Below are positions 1-7,700 of a stretch of 64,000 nucleotides of DNA, piece after piece (the stretch's first letter is position 1; each line of letters starts with the position of its first letter). Position numbers and translations under genes: made by a program. The stretch is from CAWDPQ01 sp049642465 (GTDB lineage Bacteria; Acidobacteriota; Vicinamibacteria; Vicinamibacterales; 2-12-FULL-66-21). The stretch is taken from positions 118,530 through 182,529 of the forward strand of contig JBAROV010000049.1 of assembly GCA_049642465.1 (NCBI GenBank). Direction: 5' to 3'. The notes beneath the pieces are model-generated. The model was not told where the DNA came from, ran no database searches, and worked only from the letters and a program-made list of their open reading frames with translations.

Positions 1-1
1 T

Positions 2-187
2 GGACCTTCACGCAAGTCGTTCTTAACCCTCGCAACGGGTCCACGCCCCCCCGCGGAACGAGACTGGGCCACTGCCGCGGCCGTCGCGATCTGCGTGCAG
101 CTCGGCGCGCACATCCTCCGCGTGCACGCCGTGAAAGAGATGGTGGACGTCGTCCGTGTGGCGGACCGACTGGTCGCGAGCCGCTAG
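2..187 (+). CDS. folP: Dihydropteroate synthase, C-terminal fragment
   Basis: The window opens inside this gene; 61 codons are readable before the TAG at 185-187. The visible part has the C-terminal signature of FolP: a G-P-S-R-K-S-F segment (the pterin/phosphate-binding SRK region), an E-R-D-W-A-T stretch, and the final barrel strand and helix (GAHILRVHAVKEM, then VRVADRL). FolP joins dihydropterin pyrophosphate to p-aminobenzoate in folate synthesis in the cytoplasm. FolP directly upstream of a diadenylate cyclase is a common bacterial arrangement. The start lies outside the window. It has no start codon here, so an automated gene call would miss it. Confidence 0.88.
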   Translation, partial: GPSRKSFLTLATGPRPPAERDWATAAAVAICVQLGAHILRVHAVKEMVDVVRVADRLVASR

Positions 188-351
188 TCGAGTCTCTCGG
201 TTCCGCGCGCGCTCGCCGAGCCTCCCCTTCGAATCGGAAATTGCTGCCGAGCAGCCCAAACGTGCTGGCGCGTTGGTGGGCGTCCGCGGCGCCGGCAGTC
301 GCCAATCGCACATGACGTAATCCGGGCCGGATTGATAAGCTAGCGGGGCCA

Positions 352-1167
352 ATGCCTGAGTACCTGACCGGACTGCTGCGGCGGGCGCCCGTCGGCTGGT
401 GGGACGTTCTCGATATCGCGATCGTCTCAATCCTGATCTACGAGTTCCTGAAGCTGATCCGCGGTACGCGTGCCGTCCAGATGGCTGCCGGCTCGCTGAT
501 CATCGTCGGACTTTTCTATGTGTCGCGGCTCGCACCGCTCCAGACCGTCAACTGGATGATCCGCAACATGCTCGTGTACGTGGCGTTTGCCGCGATTGTG
601 ATCTTCCAGTCCGACATCCGCCGGGCGCTCGCACATTTTGGCCAGGCGCCCTTCTTCCGCTACTTCAATCGAATGGAGGCCGACGATGAGACGATCGAAG
701 AGCTGGTCGTCGCCTCCACGATGCTGGCGGCGCAGAGGATCGGCGCAATCATCGCCGTCGAGCGCGAGATTGGACTGCGCAACTACATCGAGAGTGGCAT
801 TCCGCTGGATGCGACGCTCACTTACGATTTGCTCGTCACGATCTTTCAGCCCGGGTCGCCATTGCACGACGGAGCGGTGATCGTCCAGGAGAGCCGCATT
901 GCGGCTGCCGCGTGCTTTCTTCCTCTGACGGTGAACCCGCGGCTCAGCCGCGAGCTCGGCACGCGTCATCGCGCGGCAATCGGGCTGACCGAAGAAGGCG
1001 ACGCGGTCGCCATCGTGGTGTCCGAGGAGACCGGCAAGATCTCGCTTGCCATGAACGGACACATCGAGCGGGAGCTGAAGGCGGACGAACTCCGCGCCCG
1101 CCTGCGACCGTTGGTCGTCCAGCGCCGCGGCCGCACGCGTCCGACTGCGGCAGCTTACGACGTGTGA
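352..1167 (+). CDS. cdaA: Diadenylate cyclase CdaA (c-di-AMP synthase)
   Basis: Makes cyclic di-AMP from two ATP at the inner membrane. The 271-residue protein has about three N-terminal membrane segments (roughly residues 20-35, 42-60 and 68-86), then a DAC domain. The two signature motifs are present: PLHDGAV around residue 173 and RHRAAIG around residue 205. This is the usual CdaA layout and length. It is followed after 10 bases by a YbbR-domain gene and then glmM, the conserved cdaA-ybbR-glmM order in which the partners bind and regulate the cyclase. A spacer of about 160 bases after folP may hold its promoter, but I see no convincing one. Confidence 0.95.
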   Translation: MPEYLTGLLRRAPVGWWDVLDIAIVSILIYEFLKLIRGTRAVQMAAGSLIIVGLFYVSRLAPLQTVNWMIRNMLVYVAFAAIVIFQSDIRRALAHFGQAPFFRYFNRMEADDETIEELVVASTMLAAQRIGAIIAVEREIGLRNYIESGIPLDATLTYDLLVTIFQPGSPLHDGAVIVQESRIAAAACFLPLTVNPRLSRELGTRHRAAIGLTEEGDAVAIVVSEETGKISLAMNGHIERELKADELRARLRPLVVQRRGRTRPTAAAYDV

Positions 1168-1177
1168 GCCATCGCCA

Positions 1178-2086
1178 GTGACCAATCCCTTCCGCCACCT
1201 CGGACTCAAAGTCGTCGCCATCGCCCTGGCGACCTTGCTCTGGCTCTCCGTGGCCGGCGAGCACGTCGTCGAACGCATCATGCGCGTGCCCCTCGAGTTT
1301 CGGAACATCCCGGCCGAACTCGAGGTCGTCGGCGATCCTCCCGCAACCGTCGACGTGAGGCTCCGCGGCTCGTCAGGTTTGCTCAGTCGTCTCGAGGGAA
1401 CCGACGTGGTAGCGGTCATCGACCTTTCGTCGGCGCGGCCTGGATCCCGGCTCTTTCACATTCGTTCGGACGAGGTGCGGGCACCGTACGGGGTCGAAGT
1501 GGCCCAGGTCGTTCCCGGCACGCTTGCGATCGAACTGGAAAAATCGGCAAAACGCGTCGTGCCCATCGTCCCGCCGCTCGAAGGAGACCCGTCGCCAGGC
1601 TATGTCGTCGGCGGCATCACCAGCGATCCAGCAACGGTGGAAGTTCGCGGCCCCGAGAGCCGAGTGCGCCGTCTGGCGGAGGCCATCACGGAGCCGGTGA
1701 ACATCTCCGGCAGCCGCGAGCGGGTGCGGGACATTGTGACGGTGGGGGTGGCCGATTCTGCTCTCCGATTGACGCGGCCGCAGAGCGCCACCGTAGTCGT
1801 CGAGGTGGTCCCCGCGCCGGTCGAGCGGGACATCGCGGGAGTGCTTGTTCGATGGCGGAACCTCGGGGCAGGGTTTCGCGCCGAAGTCGTACCACAGCGC
1901 GCGCGAGTAAGCGTCAGGGGCCGCAGGGACAGGCTGAACAGCCTCGGCGCCGACGACATCGATGCGTTCGTGGATCTTGCTGGGCTCGGGCCGGGCCAGT
2001 ACAATCTTCGAGTCCAGACTGACCCTTCGCAGGACTTCGGCGTCAGCGCCGTGGCGCCGCAGGTCGTGGATGTCACGATTAAGTAA
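1178..2086 (+). CDS. ybbR: YbbR/CdaR-like domain protein, predicted CdaA regulator
   Basis: 302 residues with a GTG start. A hydrophobic N-terminal segment (VVAIALATLLWLSVAGE, about residues 10-26) would anchor it in the membrane with the rest outside. The body consists of repeated YbbR-type beta-rich units, recognisable by recurring features such as VPLEFRNIP, DVRLRG, DVVAVIDLS and later VSVRGRRDRLNSL with DIDAFVDLAGLGPG. YbbR (CdaR) proteins associate with CdaA and modulate c-di-AMP production. It lies between cdaA and glmM, as in many genomes. The assignment rests on position and repeat pattern; sequence conservation in this family is low. Confidence 0.88.
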   Translation: MTNPFRHLGLKVVAIALATLLWLSVAGEHVVERIMRVPLEFRNIPAELEVVGDPPATVDVRLRGSSGLLSRLEGTDVVAVIDLSSARPGSRLFHIRSDEVRAPYGVEVAQVVPGTLAIELEKSAKRVVPIVPPLEGDPSPGYVVGGITSDPATVEVRGPESRVRRLAEAITEPVNISGSRERVRDIVTVGVADSALRLTRPQSATVVVEVVPAPVERDIAGVLVRWRNLGAGFRAEVVPQRARVSVRGRRDRLNSLGADDIDAFVDLAGLGPGQYNLRVQTDPSQDFGVSAVAPQVVDVTIK

Positions 2087-2145
2087 CTCTGAAACCGTTC
2101 CTGCTTCAGACCCGAAACTTACCTTCAAGCTCAGATTTCTTCCTG

Positions 2146-3540
2146 ATGTCAGACAGGCTGTTCGGCACAGACGGAATCCGCGGGACCGCGGGTCAGTATC
2201 CGCTCGATCACGAAACCGTTGCGCGGCTTGGCGCCGCTCTCGTCAGAGCGATGCGACACTCCAGCCGGGAGAGTTCGGAAAACCGGCCTAACCGCCGCGG
2301 CCCCTCGACTGGGCTCGGGGCAGGCTTGAACTTGGTCGTTGGCCGCGACACGAGAGAGTCCGGTGAGTGGATCGAACGTGAGCTCGCCCGTGGTGTGCGA
2401 GCCGAGGGAGCACACATCACGACTGCCGGCATCCTGCCAACGCCAGCCATCGCCTACATTACCCGCGCGATGGGATTCGACGCGGGGCTGGTGATTTCTG
2501 CATCGCACAACCCGTTTCAGGACAACGGCATCAAAGTCTTTTCAGGCCGCGGGGAAAAGTTCACGGAAGCTCTGGAGCGAGAGGTCGAAGCCATCATCGC
2601 TGACCAGTCCTGGACTGTTGGAGGCTCCGCCGAGATTCCCGTAGATAGAACCGATGTGGTAGATGCCTATTTGTCCCACGCGCGTCTGGCACTTCCAAAT
2701 CCCGAACGGCTGTTGCCGTTCAAACTCGCCGTCGACACCGCCAATGGGGCGACGACGACGGTTGCGCCACGATTGTTCAGGGAAATGGGATTCGACGTGG
2801 TGTTGATGGGGGACAATCCCGACGGTCGCAACATCAATCTCGACTGCGGGTCCACTCACCCGGAACGGCTTGCGCAGGCAGTCCGCCAGCGCGGTTGCCG
2901 CATGGGGGTCGCGTTCGACGGCGACGGCGATCGCGCGATTCTGGCCGATCGCGACGGACGGATCGTCGATGGGGACGCCGTGCTGCTGATGTGCGCGCGC
3001 CACATGAAGTCCGCGGGCACGCTGGAAAACAACGCGATCGTCGCGACGGTGATGAGCAACATCGGTTTGGAACTGGCGCTGCGGGATAGCGAGATCGACC
3101 TCGTCCGCTGCCCCGTTGGGGACAAGTACGTGATGGAGGAGATGATCAAGCGTCGAATCTCCCTCGGTGGTGAGCAATCCGGTCACATCATCTTTTCCGA
3201 GCATCTCTTCACCGGCGATGGCATCGTGACGGCTCTGAGCGTTTTACGGGTGATGGCCGATACTGGTCGAGAGTTGTCTGATCTGGCCGCCCAGCTCGTG
3301 ACGTATCCACAGGTCCTCGTCAACGTCCGGGTCAGGGAGAAGAGAGATCTTCGTACGGTTCCGGCCGTCGCAGATGCGATGGCACGCGTGGAGCGCCGGC
3401 TTGCCGGGCAGGGACGTCTCCTGGTGCGGTACTCGGGCACGGAACCGTTGCTGCGCGTGATGCTCGAAGGCAAGAATCAGCAGGAAATCCAGGGCTGGGC
3501 CGCAGAAATCGCGAACACGGTCAAAGAGCATCTGGGATGA
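2146..3540 (+). CDS. glmM: Phosphoglucosamine mutase GlmM
   Basis: Converts glucosamine-6-phosphate to glucosamine-1-phosphate for UDP-GlcNAc synthesis. Visible hallmarks: the N-terminal LFGTDGIRG, the active-site serine loop ISASHNPFQDNGIK with the phosphoserine near residue 120, the metal-binding DGDGDR loop, the GEQSGH sugar-binding motif and the C-terminal RYSGTEPLLRVM phosphate-binding loop. At 464 residues it is about 19 longer than the E. coli enzyme, and the active serine is displaced by a similar amount from the usual residue 102. The extra residues lie near 43-60 (GPSTGLGAGL), just before VGRDTRESGEW, and look like a low-complexity insertion. The stop overlaps the pdxJ start (ATGA). 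Confidence 0.96.
   Translation: MSDRLFGTDGIRGTAGQYPLDHETVARLGAALVRAMRHSSRESSENRPNRRGPSTGLGAGLNLVVGRDTRESGEWIERELARGVRAEGAHITTAGILPTPAIAYITRAMGFDAGLVISASHNPFQDNGIKVFSGRGEKFTEALEREVEAIIADQSWTVGGSAEIPVDRTDVVDAYLSHARLALPNPERLLPFKLAVDTANGATTTVAPRLFREMGFDVVLMGDNPDGRNINLDCGSTHPERLAQAVRQRGCRMGVAFDGDGDRAILADRDGRIVDGDAVLLMCARHMKSAGTLENNAIVATVMSNIGLELALRDSEIDLVRCPVGDKYVMEEMIKRRISLGGEQSGHIIFSEHLFTGDGIVTALSVLRVMADTGRELSDLAAQLVTYPQVLVNVRVREKRDLRTVPAVADAMARVERRLAGQGRLLVRYSGTEPLLRVMLEGKNQQEIQGWAAEIANTVKEHLG
2278..2337 (+). repeat. Intragenic repeat-like insertion in glmM
   Basis: A GC-rich segment with the core CCCCTCGACTGGGCTCGGGG (2300-2319) encodes the extra residues between the first helix and the VGRDTRESG strand of GlmM. 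GlmM proteins normally pass directly from the helix to this strand with a few linking residues. Similar GAGCGA- and CTCGACT-rich words occur in the spacers near 46.7 kb and 56.5 kb. The boundaries are approximate. Confidence 0.5.
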
Positions 3541-4292
3541 GCGGCGCGGGTGGTCGGGTGAAACTCAGCGTCAACGTCAATAAGGTTGCGACGTTGCGAA
3601 ACTCGCGCGGCGGCGATCTGCCCGACGTCATCGAAGCGGTCCGCGTCTGCATCCGTGCCGGTGCTCCAGGTATCACCGTCCATCCACGGGCGGATGCGCG
3701 TCACATCACGACGGCAGATGTGCGCGGCATCGCAGCGGAGTTGAAGCCGCTCCGCGGTCGCGTCGAGTACAACATCGAAGGAGATCCGCGCCCCGACCTG
3801 CTGGCGCTCGTCATGGAAGTCCGGCCCGACCAGTGCACGCTGGTGCCGGTGCGGGCTGGCGAGATCACCAGCCAGGCCGGTTGGTCTCCCGAGACTCCCG
3901 TGGATCAAATGCGCGCCATCGTCGGCGACCTGCAGGCAGCCGGCGTACGGGTCAGCGTATTCGTGGATCCGGATGCCGCGGCCATCCGATGGGCGGCCGG
4001 TCTGGCAGCCGATCGCATCGAGCTGTACACCGAGCCGTTTGCGCGTGCTTTCAAAAAGAGCGAGCAGGACGGGCGTCGTTCGTTCGACGCGTACGCCGCC
4101 GCCGCGACACTGGCACACGACCTTGGACTTGGCGTCAACGCCGGCCACGATCTGGATCTCGCAAATCTCGTCCCCTTCAGAACCCTCCCGCATCTCGCAG
4201 AGGTGTCAATCGGCCACGCGCTGATCAGCCACGCGTTGTTGGTCGGCCTCGACCAAGCGGTGCGCGATTATCTTCAGGCGGTTGCTGGTTGA
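3537..4292 (+). CDS. pdxJ: Pyridoxine 5'-phosphate synthase PdxJ
   Basis: Condenses 1-deoxyxylulose-5-phosphate with 3-amino-1-hydroxyacetone phosphate to pyridoxine 5'-phosphate, the last step of the DXP-dependent vitamin B6 route. The 251-residue barrel starts with KLSVNVNKVATLRNSRGG and has the GAPGITVHPRADARHI active-site segment, VEYNIEGDP, PDQCTLVPV, and the C-terminal NAGHDLDLANL and VSIGHALISHAL motifs. All are typical of PdxJ, as is the length. Its ATG overlaps the glmM stop, and its TGA overlaps a TTG start of the next gene, so translation of all three is probably coupled. Confidence 0.96.
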   Translation: MSGAGGRVKLSVNVNKVATLRNSRGGDLPDVIEAVRVCIRAGAPGITVHPRADARHITTADVRGIAAELKPLRGRVEYNIEGDPRPDLLALVMEVRPDQCTLVPVRAGEITSQAGWSPETPVDQMRAIVGDLQAAGVRVSVFVDPDAAAIRWAAGLAADRIELYTEPFARAFKKSEQDGRRSFDAYAAAATLAHDLGLGVNAGHDLDLANLVPFRTLPHLAEVSIGHALISHALLVGLDQAVRDYLQAVAG

Positions 4293-5038
4293 AGAGGCCC
4301 TGGCAGATCCGACCTCGTGGAACAATCCTCGCCGCGGGTGTCAGTGTGCTGCTCGTCTGGATCGCGATTGCACCCGTCAGCAGCGCACCGACACAGCGCG
4401 TCACGCTGCGGACCGAGGATGGCGCCACGCTCTCGGCCACTTGGTACGAGCCCTCATCTCGCCCCGCCCCGGCGGTGATCCTCGTGCACATGTTGCACCG
4501 ATCGCGGCGCGACTGGGACAGCTTTGGCCACCGGCTGGCGGGGGACGGCATTGGCGCTCTTGCCATCGACCTTCGCGGCCACGGAGACTCTCAGCGGTAC
4601 TCGATGCCCGACACGAGCACCGAGACTGGCTATGCAGCGATGGTGCTCGACATCAAGGCCGCCCGAAGATATCTCGCCGGCCGGTACGACGTGCAGCCGA
4701 GTCGCATTGGCATTGCCGGCGCTTCGATCGGCGCAAACCTCGCCGCCCTGGCGGCTGCCGACGGCTCGCTCGTCAGCCTGGCGCTCCTTTCGCCAGCGCT
4801 CGATTACCGCGGCTTGCGGATAGAGCCTGTCGTCAAGAAGATCCGGAGTCCGATTCTGCTCGTGGCGGGCACTGACGATGCGTATGCATCGCGCTCGGTT
4901 CGGGAGCTGCAAAAGGCCGGCGGCGGCGAACGCCAGGTGCTGATGCTCGATCACGCGGGTCATGGCACGGTCATGCTCTCTCGCGATGAAAACCTCGCCA
5001 GGGGCCTGGTGGACTGGTTTCGTCGAACGTTGCTATGA
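4289..5038 (+). CDS. Secreted or membrane-anchored alpha/beta hydrolase
   Basis: 249 residues from a TTG start at 4289 that overlaps the pdxJ stop (TTGA). The frame stays open far upstream inside pdxJ, but only this start gives a sensible protein. A basic N-terminus followed by a hydrophobic stretch (TILAAGVSVLLVWIAIAPVSSA) is a signal peptide or anchor. The catalytic triad of a dienelactone-hydrolase-like fold is visible: nucleophile serine in GASIGAN, aspartate in GTDDAYA and histidine in DHAGHG, with HMLHRSRRDW near the oxyanion hole. The substrate cannot be told from sequence. Position gives no functional link to pyridoxine synthesis. Confidence 0.85.
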   Translation: MKRPWQIRPRGTILAAGVSVLLVWIAIAPVSSAPTQRVTLRTEDGATLSATWYEPSSRPAPAVILVHMLHRSRRDWDSFGHRLAGDGIGALAIDLRGHGDSQRYSMPDTSTETGYAAMVLDIKAARRYLAGRYDVQPSRIGIAGASIGANLAALAAADGSLVSLALLSPALDYRGLRIEPVVKKIRSPILLVAGTDDAYASRSVRELQKAGGGERQVLMLDHAGHGTVMLSRDENLARGLVDWFRRTLL

Positions 5039-5047
5039 TCGACGTTC

Positions 5048-5680
5048 GTGCCCAAGGAATCGGTGATTTTCGGGATCGCCGGAGTGTTCTTCGGAGTCCT
5101 CGTCGGCTGGATTGTCGGCAGCCAGCAGGCGGTCCCCGTTCGACAGGCCCCGGCCGCTTCGACTGAGGCGCAAAGCCCTCAGGCGCAACCACGTAGTGCG
5201 CCCCCTCTCGACGAATCTCGAGCGGCCGCGCTGAAATCCAAGGCCGACAGCAATCCCAGGGACGCCGCCACTCGTGTCGAGCTCGGCAACCTCTATTTCG
5301 ACCACGACCGTTTTTCGGACGCGGTCCGTTGGTACCAAGACGCTCTCACCGTGGAGCCCAAGAATGCCGATGTCAGCACGGATCTCGGGATTGCTTACTA
5401 CTACATGAACCAGCCGGACGCCGCGCTCAAACAGTTCGAGCGTTCGCTCGCCATCGACCCGCGGCACACCAAAACCCTGCTCAACATCGGGATCGTCCGG
5501 GCGTTTGGCAAACAGGATCTCGAAGGGGCGGTGCGCGCCTGGGAGCGCGTGATTGAGATCGCTCCTTCCTCGGCCGAGGCGGCCACCGCGCGTCAGGCCC
5601 TCGCGGGACTCCGCAGCGCGCATCCTGACACCAGCGGCAGCTCGCCCGCTACCCCGCGCCCGCAGGACAAGCCGGAGTAA
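5048..5680 (+). CDS. Membrane-anchored TPR protein
   Basis: 210 residues, GTG start 9 bases after the hydrolase stop. One N-terminal membrane helix (VIFGIAGVFFGVLVGWIVG, about residues 6-24) precedes a Pro/Ala/Gln-rich linker. About three tetratricopeptide repeats follow (residues about 65-180), with the recurrent pattern of LGNLYFDHDRFSDAVRWYQDAL and LGIAYYYMNQPDAALKQF. The arrangement resembles the C-terminal TPR part of CcmI-like cytochrome biogenesis proteins, but no other cytochrome maturation gene is nearby, so I do not assign that role. TPR domains bind partner proteins; the partner is unknown. Confidence 0.8.
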   Translation: MPKESVIFGIAGVFFGVLVGWIVGSQQAVPVRQAPAASTEAQSPQAQPRSAPPLDESRAAALKSKADSNPRDAATRVELGNLYFDHDRFSDAVRWYQDALTVEPKNADVSTDLGIAYYYMNQPDAALKQFERSLAIDPRHTKTLLNIGIVRAFGKQDLEGAVRAWERVIEIAPSSAEAATARQALAGLRSAHPDTSGSSPATPRPQDKPE

Positions 5681-5685
5681 GGCAC

Positions 5686-5940
5686 GTGACTGGCGTCATC
5701 CTCAAGATCATCCTGTTTCTCATTGTCGTCAGGCTGATCTGGAAGTTCGTCCGCGGCGTGCTGGAGGGCGCCGGATTCTTTCAAACACCGTCACACCCGA
5801 GTGTCGGCCTCGTACGCGATCCCGTGTGTGGGGTCTTCGTCGTTCCGACAAACGCGCTCACGGCAGGCAGCGGCATCGAGACACGGTACTTCTGTTCGGA
5901 GAAGTGTCGAGCTGAATGGCGGCGGTCGAAAGCCTCATGA
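5686..5940 (+). CDS. Small membrane protein with TRASH/YHS-like Cys domain
   Basis: 84 residues, GTG start. One N-terminal membrane helix (GVILKIILFLIVVRLIWKFV) is followed by DPVCGVFV and then YFCSEKCRAEW. The D-P-V-C-G then Y-F-C-S-x-x-C spacing matches TRASH/YHS-type metal-binding domains. Such domains are thought to sense or carry metal ions, and this protein would hold one at the membrane surface. Its TGA overlaps the aldolase ATG (ATGA at 5937-5940), so it is translationally coupled to the microcompartment genes. A functional link to the microcompartment is unproven. Confidence 0.7.
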   Translation: MTGVILKIILFLIVVRLIWKFVRGVLEGAGFFQTPSHPSVGLVRDPVCGVFVVPTNALTAGSGIETRYFCSEKCRAEWRRSKAS

Positions 5941-6752
5941 CCGAGCAAAAACTGCGCGCGGACATTGTCGAAGTCGGGCGACGCCTGTACGCGCGAGGGT
6001 ACACGGCGTCCAACGACGGCAACATCAGCCTCCGGCTCGACGATCAGCGCTTGCTGATGACTCCCAAGAGCGTGTGCAAGGGTTTCATGACGCCCGAGAT
6101 GCTCTGCATCACGGACCTCGACGGCCGTAAGCTCGTTGGCGAGCGCGATCCATCATCCGAAATGCAGATGCATCTCGAGGTGTACCGGCAACGGCCGGAC
6201 GTTCGCGCCGTCGTGCACGCGCATCCGCCGATCGCGACCGGATTTGCCGTCGCCGGAATCCCGCTCGATCGCGCGGTTCTCGCCGAAGTCGTCACCACCC
6301 TCGGGAGCGTGCCGATCGCGGAGTACGCCACGCCGTCCACGCTGGAACTGCCGGCAGCGGTTCGGAAATACGTGAAGGCTCACGACGGCATGCTGCTCGC
6401 GAACCATGGCGCGCTCACGCTGGGGACCGACGTCTATGCGGCGTATTACAAGATGGAAACGATCGAACACTTCGCGCACATCAGTCTCGTGGCACGCCTG
6501 CTCGGCGGCGAACGACTGCTGTCGCGTGAAGAGGTGTTTCGTCTGCAGGGACTTCGAGGAAGTTACGGGATTGCCTCTCCGGCGCCCATCTGTCCGGAAC
6601 CGACCGGCACGGCAGATGGCGTCGAGTGTCAGGTCGTTCAAGCGCCGTCAGCGCCGGGACGCCAACTTGTACCCGACGCGGAGGGAGAAATTCGGCTAAC
6701 ATACCGCGAACTCACTTCGTTAATTGAGGACGCGGTTAGAAATCTGAAATGA
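5937..6752 (+). CDS. Class II aldolase with C-terminal encapsulation-like helix
   Basis: 271 residues from the ATG overlapping the previous stop; an in-frame ATG at 5916 is possible but less likely. It belongs to the class II aldolase/adducin family (L-fuculose- or rhamnulose-phosphate aldolases), which cleave sugar phosphates to dihydroxyacetone phosphate and lactaldehyde with a zinc ion. Zinc-ligand motifs are visible: HAHPP (His94, His96) and NHGAL (about residue 157), plus the SNDGNISLR substrate loop. After the domain comes a Pro/Gly-rich linker (about residues 210-252) and a terminal amphipathic helix, YRELTSLIEDAVRNLK. That tail resembles the encapsulation peptides of microcompartment cargo. 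The next genes encode shell proteins, so it is probably a lumen enzyme. The exact sugar is not determined. Confidence 0.88.
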   Translation: MTEQKLRADIVEVGRRLYARGYTASNDGNISLRLDDQRLLMTPKSVCKGFMTPEMLCITDLDGRKLVGERDPSSEMQMHLEVYRQRPDVRAVVHAHPPIATGFAVAGIPLDRAVLAEVVTTLGSVPIAEYATPSTLELPAAVRKYVKAHDGMLLANHGALTLGTDVYAAYYKMETIEHFAHISLVARLLGGERLLSREEVFRLQGLRGSYGIASPAPICPEPTGTADGVECQVVQAPSAPGRQLVPDAEGEIRLTYRELTSLIEDAVRNLK

Positions 6753-6762
6753 GAATAGCTGC

Positions 6763-6823
6763 CAGTGTCCAGCTCCGAGCCGGAAGCCGGATGCCGGACG
6801 CTGGAAACTGGAAGCCGGAAGCT
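6763..6823 (+). repeat. Spacer with short iterated GGAAGC words
   Basis: Between the aldolase and the BMC-H gene, words of the type GCCGGAAGC, GCCGGATGC and CTGGAAGC are repeated with small changes. No gene is seen. A similar iterated word (GGAAGCTGG and its complement) occurs at 29.8 kb. Confidence 0.55.
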
Positions 6824-6839
6824 AATCAGGAGGCACCGA

Positions 6840-7133
6840 ATGGGTGAGGCGCTCGGCATGGTTGAGACGAAAGGTCTCGTGGCCATGATAGAAGCTGCAG
6901 ACGCCATGGTGAAGGCGGCGAAAGTCACGCTCGTCGGCTGGGAGAAGATCGGCGCTGGGTACGTGACGGCCATCGTGCGCGGCGACGTCGCTGCCGTCAA
7001 AGCCGCCACGGACGCGGGTGCGGCCGCCGCTCGACGCGTCGGCGAGTTGGTCTCTGTGCACGTCATTCCCCGGCCGCACGCCAACCTGGAAGACGCGCTG
7101 CCGATCGGGAAGGCGACCGCTAACGCGAAATGA
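6840..7133 (+). CDS. BMC-H hexameric shell protein (PduA/CcmK-like)
   Basis: 97 residues; the ATG at 6840 lies six bases after a perfect AGGAGG at 6828-6833, which decides this start over an upstream GTG at 6765. The single BMC domain reads MGEALGMVETKGLVAMIEAADAM and ends IPRPHANLEDALP, the standard BMC-H pattern. These proteins form the hexagonal facets of bacterial microcompartments. The pore loop region reads KIGAG. It is the only hexamer-type shell gene in the window; no trimeric BMC-T gene is visible. The stop overlaps the start of the first BMC-P gene (ATGA). Confidence 0.95.
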   Translation: MGEALGMVETKGLVAMIEAADAMVKAAKVTLVGWEKIGAGYVTAIVRGDVAAVKAATDAGAAAARRVGELVSVHVIPRPHANLEDALPIGKATANAK

Positions 7134-7399
7134 TCCTCGCCAAGATCGTGGGCACGGTTGTGGCCACGCGGAAAGACGAGCGGCTCGTCAGCAACAAGCT
7201 GCTCGTGGCCCGTCCAATGGATCCACGGGGCAAATCGGAAGGCAGTTACCTGGTTGCCGTCGATACCGTCGAGGCCGGGATCGGCGAAACCGTCCTGATC
7301 GTGAGCGGAAGCTCCGCCCGCATGGCGTCCGGAATGAAAGATTGTCCGGTTGATGCCGCAATCGTCGGCATCGTCGATGCCGTGGAAGTCCGGGATTAG
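7130..7399 (+). CDS. BMC-P pentameric vertex protein (EutN/CcmL), copy 1
   Basis: 89 residues, start overlapping the BMC-H stop. The EutN/CcmL pattern is clear: MILAKIVGTVVATRKDERL at the N-terminus, then LLVARPMD, VAVDTVEAGIGETVLIVSGSSAR, and the terminal DAAIVGIVDAVEV. Members assemble as pentamers that cap microcompartment vertices. It is the first of three consecutive divergent copies here, consistent with mixed vertices or specialised pentamers as seen in other three-BMC-P loci. Confidence 0.95.
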   Translation: MILAKIVGTVVATRKDERLVSNKLLVARPMDPRGKSEGSYLVAVDTVEAGIGETVLIVSGSSARMASGMKDCPVDAAIVGIVDAVEVRD

Positions 7400-7403
7400 G
7401 TCG

Positions 7404-7670
7404 ATGCAGCTCGCGCGTGTTATTGGCGAAGTCGTGTCGACCATCAAAGATCCCAACCTCTCGGCGATCACCTTACTGGTGCTGCAGCCCTTGAATCCCT
7501 CGGGCGAACCAGTCGGTCGAACGCTTGTCGCCGCCGATTCTGTGGGTGCAGGCGTGGGCGAAGCGGTTTTCTTCGTACGGGGAAGGGAAGCGGCGTATCC
7601 GTTTTATCCAGCCGAGCCCCCAACGGATGCCGCTGTCGTCGGTATCGTGGATTACTGGGATGTCGCGTAA
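7404..7670 (+). CDS. BMC-P pentameric vertex protein, copy 2
   Basis: 88 residues from the ATG at 7404, four bases after copy 1; an upstream in-frame start at 7350 would lie inside copy 1 and is rejected. The motif order matches EutN/CcmL: MQLARVIGEVVSTIKDPNL, LLVLQPLNPSG, AADSVGAGVGEAVFFVRG and DAAVVGIVDYWDV. It is the most divergent of the three in its middle loop (REAAYPFYPAEPP), which would face the pore or rim of the pentamer. The stop is followed by GTGCAAC direct repeats before copy 3. Confidence 0.95.
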   Translation: MQLARVIGEVVSTIKDPNLSAITLLVLQPLNPSGEPVGRTLVAADSVGAGVGEAVFFVRGREAAYPFYPAEPPTDAAVVGIVDYWDVA

Positions 7671-7700
7671 ACAGGTGCAACGTGCAACGTGCAAGGCGCC

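Noticed and set aside
427..1419. Long minus-strand frame opposite cdaA
   Set aside because: It is antisense to the conserved cdaA/ybbR genes, has no family-like motif, and such frames are expected in GC-rich sequence.
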